The translations under genes and the position numbers were made by a program. The notes beneath the pieces are model-generated. The model worked only from the letters and a program-made list of their open reading frames with translations. It did not search any database and was not told the origin of the DNA. From DATKWS01 sp035529435 (GTDB lineage: Bacteria; Krumholzibacteriota; Krumholzibacteriia; Krumholzibacteriales; Krumholzibacteriaceae), in the NCBI GenBank assembly GCA_035529435.1, contig DATKWS010000210.1:1-10340 (forward strand): a DNA stretch of 10,340 bases. Direction: 5' to 3'. Every line of letters begins with the position of its first letter. The first letter of the stretch is position 1. Positions 1 through 7,266 of the stretch are shown piece by piece.

Positions 1-250
1 TATACACATCCTCATAGTGATCACGGCAATACCTTCTTTTCTCGTTGTACGGAGCTGTTCGTTGAATGAAGTATACCACAGCACACGGACGGAGGTCAAG
101 AGAGGTTGGCAACTCAAGCAAAATCACGTGCGAAGGGTATCCGGAGCATACATGCGATCCGAAGAATCCCGATTGCTGTAATGCAACCGAGCATACAAGC
201 TGGGGTAAGCTGAAGAGTGCGGCACGGTAAATCGGCAGTACACAACGGAC

Positions 251-290
251 GAAAGCAGGGTCGGGGATGTTATGCCTTGACCTTGCTTTC
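251..290 (+). other. Long hairpin (inverted repeat) upstream of the first gene
   Basis: The arm GAAAGCAGGGTC (251-262) pairs with GACCTTGCTTTC (279-290) with a single G-U pair. Pairing continues inward from GGGG (263-266) to CCTT (275-278), giving a 16-bp stem (13 Watson-Crick, 3 G-U) closed by the 8-base loop ATGTTATG. No T-run follows on either strand, so it is not a classic intrinsic terminator. It could be an operator, an RNA structure near the transcript start, or a terminator stem of an upstream transcript. Confidence 0.55.
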
Positions 291-306
291 TGGTGCATGG
301 TACAAC
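277..306 (+). promoter_or_regulatory. Possible sigma70-type promoter for the paralogue pair
   Basis: TTGACC (277-282, 5 of 6 consensus) lies 18 bases before TACAAC (301-306, 4 of 6). This would start transcription near 313 and leave a leader of about 50 bases before the ATG at 362. It would also exclude the in-frame ATG at 293. The -35 lies inside the right arm of the hairpin at 251-290. The -10 is weak, so this is tentative. Confidence 0.3.
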
Positions 307-361
307 CGGAACGGTAAGGCGCTGCGGTGAATTCAAGCAGACAACGGCGGGAACGGGAGAT

Positions 362-2710
362 ATGAGAACAGCGCGCGTTCTGTTTTTCCTTCTTTCCATT
401 CAGTTTTTCCTCTATTCCATGGGTTTCGTTGGACGGCGCCTGAGCATTCTCGCATCGGTCACATCCCTTCTCGTGTACGTTGCGCTGTCGCTGCCGCACC
501 GTGATTATTCACTTCGCACGGTGCATGTTCTCCCCGTCGCCGCGCTGGTCTTCACCGTGGTGGTGATCGTGCGCGGCTCGTACGAGGAGGTATTCGCATT
601 CCCGCTCCTCCTCGCGACGCTTCTCATGGTACCCGCCCGCAGCGATCACGGCGGCGGCGAACGGGAAGGTCTCCTCGCCGCCTCTTTCATCTTCTCTGCG
701 GTATATCTATTGCATATGCACGTCCCGGTCCTCTGGTACGCCGTGCAGGGGTGGGGGCTGCACCTCTCGCGGGCCGTCGGCGTGGTCATCGGCCAGAAGT
801 ACCTGCTCGGACCGACTGCTTCGGGTGTGCCGGTCGCCCTCGGCTTTCTCTCGTACCATACAGGTGCGGCGGTGATGGCGCGGGACGGCGGTCTCCGGTA
901 CCTTGTGAAAACGGCGCTGCTCATTCTGATCCTCCAGGCCGCCGTGCTGGCCCTCCTGACGCCGCTTGCCATTCTCATCCAGACCGCCGTACCGGAATGG
1001 GATCTTCTCATCCTTCATCCCGAGTCGCTCTTCTTCGCAGCATTCTGCATTTCCCTCGCTGTCGGGCCCCCCGCCCCCCGCGAATCGAGGGGGCGCCCCG
1101 CGCGGCGGACCGCGGTCGCCCTGGCCGCGGCGGCCTGTGCGTGCTCGCTGTTTCTTGCGCTGCGTCCGGAGCCCGGTACCGCAGGGGGAAATGTGATCAT
1201 CTACGACAAGGGATATCTCAACTGGAAGACGCCGGAGTACGGCCGTTACGGATACAAGTCCGGCGGGATGTTCGGATATCTTCCCCGCCTCCTCGATGCG
1301 GCCGGTTTCACCGTGAAGAATGTGTCCGAGCTCGACGGCGAAACGCTCTCGGGCGCGGATGCGCTCATCGTGATCAATGTCCTGGATTATTTCGAGGAGG
1401 GCGAGAAGGAGGCCGTGACGGCGTTCGTTTCCCGCGGCGGCGGCCTTCTCGCGCTCGGTGACCATACCGGCGTGCAGGGCATCCGCGGTCCGTTCAACGA
1501 CCTGCTCGAGCCGTACGGCATAGCGTTTCTGTTCGACTCCGCCACCTTCATCGGCACGGGATGGGGCGAGGAAGCGGTACTCATGCCCCATCCGACGACG
1601 CACGGTCTCTACTCGCCGTCCGAGATGGATATCTGGGTCGGCGCGAGCCTCGCCGCACGGCCCCCCGCGTACCCCGTGGTGGTCGCCCGTTACGGTTTTT
1701 CCGATACCGGCGACATCGCCGCGATCGACCACGCCTACCTCGGAAACCGCATCTACGACCCGGGTGAACAGCTCGGTGATCTGATTCTCGTGGCGGGCGC
1801 CTCGTACGGAAAGGGGAACGTGCTCGTATTCGGCGATACGTCACCCTTCCAGAACAGTGCGATGGTGACGAGTTACCGCTTCGTCACGCGGATCGTCTCG
1901 TGGCTGGCGCGCGGGGATTCCTACGGGCCGCTCCGGCGCGCGATACTCCCCGCACTCGTCGGTCTGATCGTGGTGATCGCGCTCGTTCGCCGGAGCGTGA
2001 TTCTCGTCGGCGCCGTGTCCGCGGCCGTCCTGATCGGTGTCCTCGCCGGTACGGCGGAGCGGCGGATCGCACCCGCCGTCGCGCTCGACATGCCGGCCGC
2101 GGTCGTCGATGCGTCACACTTCGAGCGGTTCGACAAGATGACGTGGTACGACGACTGCACCGGCGGCCTCCTGTACAATCTGATGCGTGCCGATTTCTTC
2201 CCCCTTTTCATGGACCGGTTCTCCGAGGGTCAGATCGCGGGGAGCGATCTCGTCGTACTCATCGCGCCGGTGCGGGCGTTCGATGCTTCGGAGTGCGCCG
2301 TGTTCGATCGGTTCATGGAACAAGGGGGGTGGGTGCTCCTCACCTGTGGAACGGAGGAGAAGGACGGGTCGGAGCGTTTTCTCGCGCGGTACGGTCTCCG
2401 GCTGCTCGATGTGCCGCTCACCTCTTTCACCGACACGGTAGGGGGGATCCGTATCGACGTTCTCGAGGGTTGGGGTGTGGAGGTCCCGGACCGGGGAGCC
2501 GAGGTCGTCGCCGAACAGTACGGATTTCCGTATATCGTCAGAGTGACACGCGGTGCGGGAGGCATGATTTTCATCGCGGACAGTTCGTTTCTCCTCAACA
2601 GGAACCTCGAGGGAATGAAGGAGTATTTCGAAGGTAACATCGAGTTTCTCCGGAGCCTCTTTGCGGGGATCAAACGTGTCCCCCTCATTGAATCGCGGGA
2701 GGGCACATGA
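362..2710 (+). CDS. Polytopic membrane protein with two GATase1/DUF4350-like domains (paralogue A)
   Basis: This gene encodes 782 residues of unknown function. Residues 1-235 form a membrane region of roughly 6-8 hydrophobic helices, followed by another helix at about 250-267. A soluble Rossmann-like domain at about 277-515 resembles class I glutamine amidotransferase/ThuA/DUF4350-type domains: strand NVIIYDKG, a D-A-L-I-V strand, an E-rich helix, a GGG turn and the motif GDHT (366-369), then FGDTSPFQN (490-498). No Cys nucleophile is present at the expected elbow, so it is probably a binding domain. Helices at about 527-563 precede a second, shorter domain of the same type (571-770), ending with IADSSFLLN. 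I chose the ATG at 362 because it begins directly with a hydrophobic segment after a GGGAGA stretch. The in-frame ATG at 293 adds 23 polar residues and lies within the possible promoter. The stop overlaps the next start (ATGA), so the two are translationally coupled. By helix count the soluble domains probably face the extracytoplasmic side, which is inferred. Confidence 0.85.
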   Translation: MRTARVLFFLLSIQFFLYSMGFVGRRLSILASVTSLLVYVALSLPHRDYSLRTVHVLPVAALVFTVVVIVRGSYEEVFAFPLLLATLLMVPARSDHGGGEREGLLAASFIFSAVYLLHMHVPVLWYAVQGWGLHLSRAVGVVIGQKYLLGPTASGVPVALGFLSYHTGAAVMARDGGLRYLVKTALLILILQAAVLALLTPLAILIQTAVPEWDLLILHPESLFFAAFCISLAVGPPAPRESRGRPARRTAVALAAAACACSLFLALRPEPGTAGGNVIIYDKGYLNWKTPEYGRYGYKSGGMFGYLPRLLDAAGFTVKNVSELDGETLSGADALIVINVLDYFEEGEKEAVTAFVSRGGGLLALGDHTGVQGIRGPFNDLLEPYGIAFLFDSATFIGTGWGEEAVLMPHPTTHGLYSPSEMDIWVGASLAARPPAYPVVVARYGFSDTGDIAAIDHAYLGNRIYDPGEQLGDLILVAGASYGKGNVLVFGDTSPFQNSAMVTSYRFVTRIVSWLARGDSYGPLRRAILPALVGLIVVIALVRRSVILVGAVSAAVLIGVLAGTAERRIAPAVALDMPAAVVDASHFERFDKMTWYDDCTGGLLYNLMRADFFPLFMDRFSEGQIAGSDLVVLIAPVRAFDASECAVFDRFMEQGGWVLLTCGTEEKDGSERFLARYGLRLLDVPLTSFTDTVGGIRIDVLEGWGVEVPDRGAEVVAEQYGFPYIVRVTRGAGGMIFIADSSFLLNRNLEGMKEYFEGNIEFLRSLFAGIKRVPLIESREGT
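2697..2703 (+). promoter_or_regulatory. Shine-Dalgarno site inside the end of paralogue A
   Basis: GGGAGGG lies in the last codons of the first gene, three bases before the ATG at 2707. Together with the ATGA overlap it fixes the start of the second gene and indicates translational coupling and co-expression. Confidence 0.7.
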
Positions 2711-5289
2711 GTTTTCTGCACTACCTCGGACTGCTGCTCATTTCAGTTTCGTGGCTCTGGAGAATCCATCTTCTGCGTCCACCGGGGGATCTCTGGCTGC
2801 CCCTCGTGATCGGCGGTCTCGCACTCCTCGTGTTTCCGCCGAAGTCTGTGCGGCTGATCAACGACGCCCTGCACGGCAACGGCGACACGGCGGGCGGCGG
2901 CTCCGGCCGCGCGGACCGGTCGGGGCGGTTCCCGAGGACCGCGCTCATTATGCTCGTTCCCCTGCTGCTCGCGTTCTTCTCGATGCCGCGCCAGCTTTCG
3001 GCGGGTCCCCTCGTTCTCGCACTCGCGATACTCGGCGGTGTCCTCCGCGGTGAGGGGAAGGGCCGGTTCCGTCCGGTCACCGGCTGCGTGCTCGGGGGAA
3101 CCATCCTGACCCTTCAGGCCTACCTGATCCCGCTTCTCGCGGTGGTCTCGGTGCACGTTCATTCCGTTCCCCTCTTCGCGTACATTCTCTACCCGTTCGT
3201 CCGCCTGTTCGATGGCGGGGCGGCGCTCGGCGGTGGAAAAATATTCGTCTCCTCGATGGATGAGATATACGGGCTTGAAGTCTCGCTGGAGAAACTCGCC
3301 TTTATTCCACTCACCCTCTACTTCTTCTCGGTGGCCGTTTCGCGTATCCTGCATCGCGATTGCATACGCTCCGCGGGGCGCATCGTTCTCGCATTCGTCG
3401 TGTACGGGGGCGTGCGATTCATCTTCGTTCTCTTCGCCGTCGTGATTCTCAACAACGAACGGTTGTTCTGGGAGCGGGAGGCGATTCTCCTCAGTTTTGC
3501 ACCGCTGTCTCTGTTCTTCGCGTGGATCGTGCCGTTTGCGTCATATGGCCGTACTCCCGGGCCCGCCCGCCCGGATCGTCACATGACGCGCGGGGCACTC
3601 GTCGGGGCGGCGGCCCTCTTCACCGCGGCGTTCTTTTTCCTCGTCGGTTCGGTCACCTTCCACGACCCGGGCCGCGTCAAACGGGGGAGGGTTCTCTTCG
3701 ATGAACGGTACAGCGACTGGGAATGGTCGACGCAGAAATACGACCGGGAATGGTACGGGCAGAAATCCGGCTACAACTACTACTCTCTCGGTGAGTTTCT
3801 CGGATACTACTTCGATGTCGAACGGGGACTCGATGCCTTCACCCCCGAATATCTCTCACGGTACGACGTGGTGATCGTCAAGACACCCACGCAGCCGTTC
3901 AACGCGGAGGAGATCGACGCCATCGAGGCGTACGTGCGCGGGGGCGGCGGACTGTTTCTCATCGGTGATCATACCAACGTTTTCGGCACGAGCACCAATC
4001 TGAATCCCGTCGCCGCGCGGTTCGGGCTTCGTTTCAATTACGATTCGACGTACGATCTCGCCACCTTGGCCCTCACGAACTATACACCCCCGCCGATAGC
4101 CGCGCATCCCACGCAGCTCCACGTTCCGGAATTCTTCTTTGCCACTTCCTGCACGATGGAGTCCCCGCTGTTCGGTGAGCACGCGGTCATGGGATACGGG
4201 CTGCGCGGCGTCATGCTCGATTACTCGCGTAAGAGTTACTTTCCCTCCAAGGACGAGAAGGAGTACGAATTCGGTTTCCTCATGCAGATGGCCGGCGCCA
4301 AGGCGGGCAAGGGCCGGGTACTGGGGCACACGGACAGCACCGTCTTCTCGAATTTCTTCATGTTCATTCCCGGCAAACCGGAGACCTTCCTCGGCGCGCT
4401 CGATTGGCTGAACAGGGAAAATCGGTGGCACCGTCTCACTATCGTCTTTTTCATCATCGGTCTCGCCTCGGCCGCGTGCGGCACCATGCTGCTGAGGGGG
4501 GTGGGGCCCCTGCGCGCGGGTGCGGTGATCATGGTCGGTTTTATTCTGGGTCTCGTCGTCTCCGTCCACCTGTTCGAGTCCCTGAAGGTCCGGTCATACC
4601 CGCCGCTCCAACCGAAGCGGGAGATGCGGAGAATCGCCTTTGATCGCGATCCGTCACTCAACGATATGCCACTGCGGAATCTCGTGCGCAGGCGCGAGCT
4701 GAGCCTTCACACATTCTACGTGTGGACGCAGCGGCTCGGGTTGGTACCATCCCTCCATCCGACCCTGCTGGATGCACTCGCGTCCGCACCGATCGCCGTT
4801 ATCGTCAATCCGATACGGCGGCCGACGATCGACGAGATCGATGCTGTGGTCGATTTTTGCCGCCGCGGCGGGGATATCCTCCTGATCGCCGATCCCCGGA
4901 ACGCCGCATCATCGGCCAACGATTTCCTCGGCATCTTCCGGATGAGCATCGCCGGTACGGCCGCGGATACGACGGAGATACTCACGATCGGGGGGGAGCG
5001 CGTGTGCACGGCCATACATGCGGGCTTCATGAAAGGCGGATCCCCCCTCCTCGCGCTGCCCGGCGGGAGGGTGGTTTTCGCATACGAGGAACTCGGCGCG
5101 GGACGTTTCTTCGCGTTTGCGAATCACTACATCTTCACGCAGGCGCTGATGGGGCCCACGTCGACTGTCCCGCAGAGAAGACAGCGGGAGATATACGAGC
5201 TCGAGTATCAGATTCTCGAGATACTGATGCGTGAACGTCGACCGGATGCGATAGAACCGTACCGGCCCTCCCCGGACATCGGCCAGTGA
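2707..5289 (+). CDS. Polytopic membrane protein with two GATase1/DUF4350-like domains (paralogue B)
   Basis: This gene encodes 860 residues and is a divergent paralogue of the gene before it. Residues 1-275 hold about 8 hydrophobic segments, and a further helix at 297-315 leads into a GATase1-like domain (about 325-570). There GRVLFDERYSDWEWS matches NVIIYDKGYLNWK of paralogue A, and RGGGGLFLIGDHTNVFG (411-427) matches its GGG...GDHTGVQG segment. HTDSTVFSN (541-549) matches GDTSPFQN of A. Helices at about 576-622 separate this from a second alpha/beta domain (about 640-840) with a GGDILLIADP strand-turn. No catalytic Cys is visible at the expected position, so an enzymatic role is doubtful. 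The product is probably an envelope protein that partners A, possibly as a heteromer; this is inferred from the coupling and shared fold. It converges with the antiporter gene, leaving only 4 bp between stop codons. I do not recognise a named family for the whole protein. Confidence 0.87.
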   Translation: MSFLHYLGLLLISVSWLWRIHLLRPPGDLWLPLVIGGLALLVFPPKSVRLINDALHGNGDTAGGGSGRADRSGRFPRTALIMLVPLLLAFFSMPRQLSAGPLVLALAILGGVLRGEGKGRFRPVTGCVLGGTILTLQAYLIPLLAVVSVHVHSVPLFAYILYPFVRLFDGGAALGGGKIFVSSMDEIYGLEVSLEKLAFIPLTLYFFSVAVSRILHRDCIRSAGRIVLAFVVYGGVRFIFVLFAVVILNNERLFWEREAILLSFAPLSLFFAWIVPFASYGRTPGPARPDRHMTRGALVGAAALFTAAFFFLVGSVTFHDPGRVKRGRVLFDERYSDWEWSTQKYDREWYGQKSGYNYYSLGEFLGYYFDVERGLDAFTPEYLSRYDVVIVKTPTQPFNAEEIDAIEAYVRGGGGLFLIGDHTNVFGTSTNLNPVAARFGLRFNYDSTYDLATLALTNYTPPPIAAHPTQLHVPEFFFATSCTMESPLFGEHAVMGYGLRGVMLDYSRKSYFPSKDEKEYEFGFLMQMAGAKAGKGRVLGHTDSTVFSNFFMFIPGKPETFLGALDWLNRENRWHRLTIVFFIIGLASAACGTMLLRGVGPLRAGAVIMVGFILGLVVSVHLFESLKVRSYPPLQPKREMRRIAFDRDPSLNDMPLRNLVRRRELSLHTFYVWTQRLGLVPSLHPTLLDALASAPIAVIVNPIRRPTIDEIDAVVDFCRRGGDILLIADPRNAASSANDFLGIFRMSIAGTAADTTEILTIGGERVCTAIHAGFMKGGSPLLALPGGRVVFAYEELGAGRFFAFANHYIFTQALMGPTSTVPQRRQREIYELEYQILEILMRERRPDAIEPYRPSPDIGQ

Positions 5290-5293
5290 ACGC

Positions 5294-7249
5294 TCACGGC
5301 TCCCGCGCCTCCACGGGTTTTCCGGCAAGCCGTATGATTGCCATGAGCACGACGCAGGAGAGCGCGAGACATGCCCACGCCGGGATGCCGGCGGCGCGAA
5401 GGAGATAACCGCATACGAGCGAGACCGCACCGACCGTGACGGCGTACGGGAGCTGCGTACGCACATGGTCGACGTGATCGGCTGCCGAGGCCATCGATGA
5501 CATGATCGTCGTGTCGGAGATCGGCGAGCAGTGATCACCGAACACCGCGCCGGAGAGAATAGCGGCGATCGATCCGAGCAGTATCGGATCACCGGCGGCG
5601 GGCGCGATACCGGCCGCCCTGGTCGTACCGAGAACGAGCGGAATGACGATCGGGGTGAGGATCGACATCGTTCCCCACGATGTGCCGGTGGAGAACGATA
5701 TGCCCATGGCGATGAGAAAGACGACGAGCGGCAGGAATTGCGGCGAGAGCACGCCGGCGAGGTGATGCACGAGGTAATCGGCCGTATGCAGCTCGGTGCA
5801 CACCATGCCGATGCACCAGGCGAGGACGAGGATGATGATCGCCGTTACCATCGACCGGATGCCGTTCATCCAGGAGGTGACCGTCTCGGTGAGCGACAGG
5901 AGCCCCTGCGTGAGGGCGAGCACGGCGGCGATCACGCAGCCCGAGAGGGAGCCCCAGAGCAGCGCCGTGAACGAGTTCGATTCCTTGAGCGCATCGAGGA
6001 GGTTCCCCGTGCCCGCACCGGATTCCGCCAGCGCCTGCCTGCCCGTCAGGATGAGCCCGGCGAAGCTGACGGCGATCACGACCGCGATCGGGATGACGCC
6101 GTTCAGCAGGCGCGGCTGCGCTCCCTCGGCGATCGAAACGCTCTCAGCGTCGATATTCGATATCGGCACCGCGGTGTCGCTCAGGACCTTTCCGGTACGG
6201 CGCGCCCTCAGCTCCGCGGCGAGCATCAGTGAATAGTCCCGCCCCGAAACGATGATCAGGAGCACGAACAGCACGGCGAGGATGGGGTAGAAACTGTACG
6301 GCAGCGAGGCAACGAACGTCGTGAGGGGATTGCGCTCGATTCCGAGTGAGGTGAAGGATTGATTGATCAGCGAGATCTCGAATCCGATCCAGCTCGTGAT
6401 TACCGCCAGCGAGGTGATCGGTGCCGCGGTGGAGTCGACGATGTAGGATAGTTTCTCCCGTGAAATTCGCAGGCGGTCGGTGAGGGGGCGCGTCGAATTA
6501 CCGACTATCAGCGTGTTGGTGTAATCATCGAAGAAGATGATCACGCCCATCAACCAGACGGCGAACTGTCCGCGGCGCGCGGTCGTCGCGATTCGCGAGA
6601 CGCTGTTCACGATCCCCTTCATTCCTCCCATGCGCGAGGTGATGCCCACCATCCCGCCGAGCAGGAGCGTGAATATGATGATCGATGTGTGATCGGTCTC
6701 ACCGTCGCTTCCCGCGAGCGTCTCGATGCAGAGGTGATCGACGACGCGGAGCAGCGCGGTGACCGGGTGATATCCGCTGATGAAGAATGAACCGAGCCAC
6801 ACACCGGCGAGCAGCGCGACGACGACCTGCTTGAAGATCAGCGCGAATAAAATGGCGATGATCGGGGGGAGAACGGAAAGCAAACCGTGAAGAACCCGGA
6901 TGTGCTGCGTGCGTGACTCGCCCCCGCACAGAACGGTGATCTCGTGGCGGCCGATGGATGATGCCGTCAGGAGCAGTCCGTCCTCGGGAAACAGGTGCGC
7001 GGGTCCCGCATGCACGGGTGTTCCGTTGAACGACACTTCGACCGTGGAGGAGTCGAGACGCGCGTGCTCGAGCATACCGGCGGGAGGGGCGTACGCGAAC
7101 GGGATCCCCCGGAGAACCGTTCGGACCGGTGCATTTCCCGACCGCGCGTTCGATGACGGGATCCAGATGGTGGATGCGGAGACAAGGATGACAATGGGTA
7201 TGATTGTATGACGGATCCGATTGCCTCTGCAGCGTGATGCTTGCCCCAT
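5294..7249 (-). CDS. NhaC-family Na+/H+ antiporter with secreted N-terminal domain
   Basis: This is an inner-membrane secondary transporter of 651 residues that likely exchanges Na+ for H+. Some family members exchange organic solutes, so the substrate is not certain. Family signatures are clear: FFDDYTNTL (239-247), GTSWGTMSILTPIVIP (522-537), SGAVFGDHCSPISDTTI (566-582) and DHVRTQLPYA (594-603). About 11-12 helices begin near residue 120. Before them lie a basic N-terminus, a hydrophobic segment (about 14-30) like a signal peptide or anchor, and about 85 residues predicted to be extracytoplasmic. This is an Ig-like, beta-rich stretch (VEVSFNGTPVHAG, then HEITVLCGG). Canonical NhaC proteins lack it. 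I chose the ATG at 7249 because it follows the DUF362 stop by 17 bases, with GCAGG just upstream. The longer frame up to 7441 overlaps DUF362 coding sequence with an unlikely composition. It is the second gene of a minus-strand operon. Confidence 0.9.
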   Translation of the reverse strand: MGQASRCRGNRIRHTIIPIVILVSASTIWIPSSNARSGNAPVRTVLRGIPFAYAPPAGMLEHARLDSSTVEVSFNGTPVHAGPAHLFPEDGLLLTASSIGRHEITVLCGGESRTQHIRVLHGLLSVLPPIIAILFALIFKQVVVALLAGVWLGSFFISGYHPVTALLRVVDHLCIETLAGSDGETDHTSIIIFTLLLGGMVGITSRMGGMKGIVNSVSRIATTARRGQFAVWLMGVIIFFDDYTNTLIVGNSTRPLTDRLRISREKLSYIVDSTAAPITSLAVITSWIGFEISLINQSFTSLGIERNPLTTFVASLPYSFYPILAVLFVLLIIVSGRDYSLMLAAELRARRTGKVLSDTAVPISNIDAESVSIAEGAQPRLLNGVIPIAVVIAVSFAGLILTGRQALAESGAGTGNLLDALKESNSFTALLWGSLSGCVIAAVLALTQGLLSLTETVTSWMNGIRSMVTAIIILVLAWCIGMVCTELHTADYLVHHLAGVLSPQFLPLVVFLIAMGISFSTGTSWGTMSILTPIVIPLVLGTTRAAGIAPAAGDPILLGSIAAILSGAVFGDHCSPISDTTIMSSMASAADHVDHVRTQLPYAVTVGAVSLVCGYLLRAAGIPAWACLALSCVVLMAIIRLAGKPVEAREP

Positions 7250-7266
7250 ACGGCCTGCCGATCCTC

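Larger units (their letters stand above)
1..361. other. Non-coding upstream region
   Basis: No open frame here looks like a protein. The only longish frame, on the minus strand at 124-399, has an unstructured composition and runs into the start of the next gene. I recognise no tRNA, rRNA or riboswitch. The region holds a strong inverted repeat at 251-290 and a possible promoter at 277-306, described separately. It is probably the intergenic space before the gene starting at 362. A decayed 3' end of an upstream gene cannot be excluded for the first 150 bases. Confidence 0.5.

Noticed and set aside
293..361. In-frame upstream ATG extending the first paralogue by 23 residues
   Set aside because: The added residues are polar and unlike a membrane N-terminus, there is no ribosome site, and the ATG falls inside the candidate promoter.
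707..1732. 341-codon open frame on the minus strand
   Set aside because: It lies wholly antisense to the first paralogue. Its charge-rich, low-hydrophobic composition is typical of a shadow frame in GC-rich DNA, and no domain is recognisable.
2743..3354. 203-codon minus-strand open frame
   Set aside because: Antisense shadow of the second paralogue, rich in E, R and H, with no family resemblance.
5531..6232. 233-codon plus-strand open frame
   Set aside because: Antisense to the conserved NhaC core. Its D/R/E/H-rich sequence is the mirror of hydrophobic codons.
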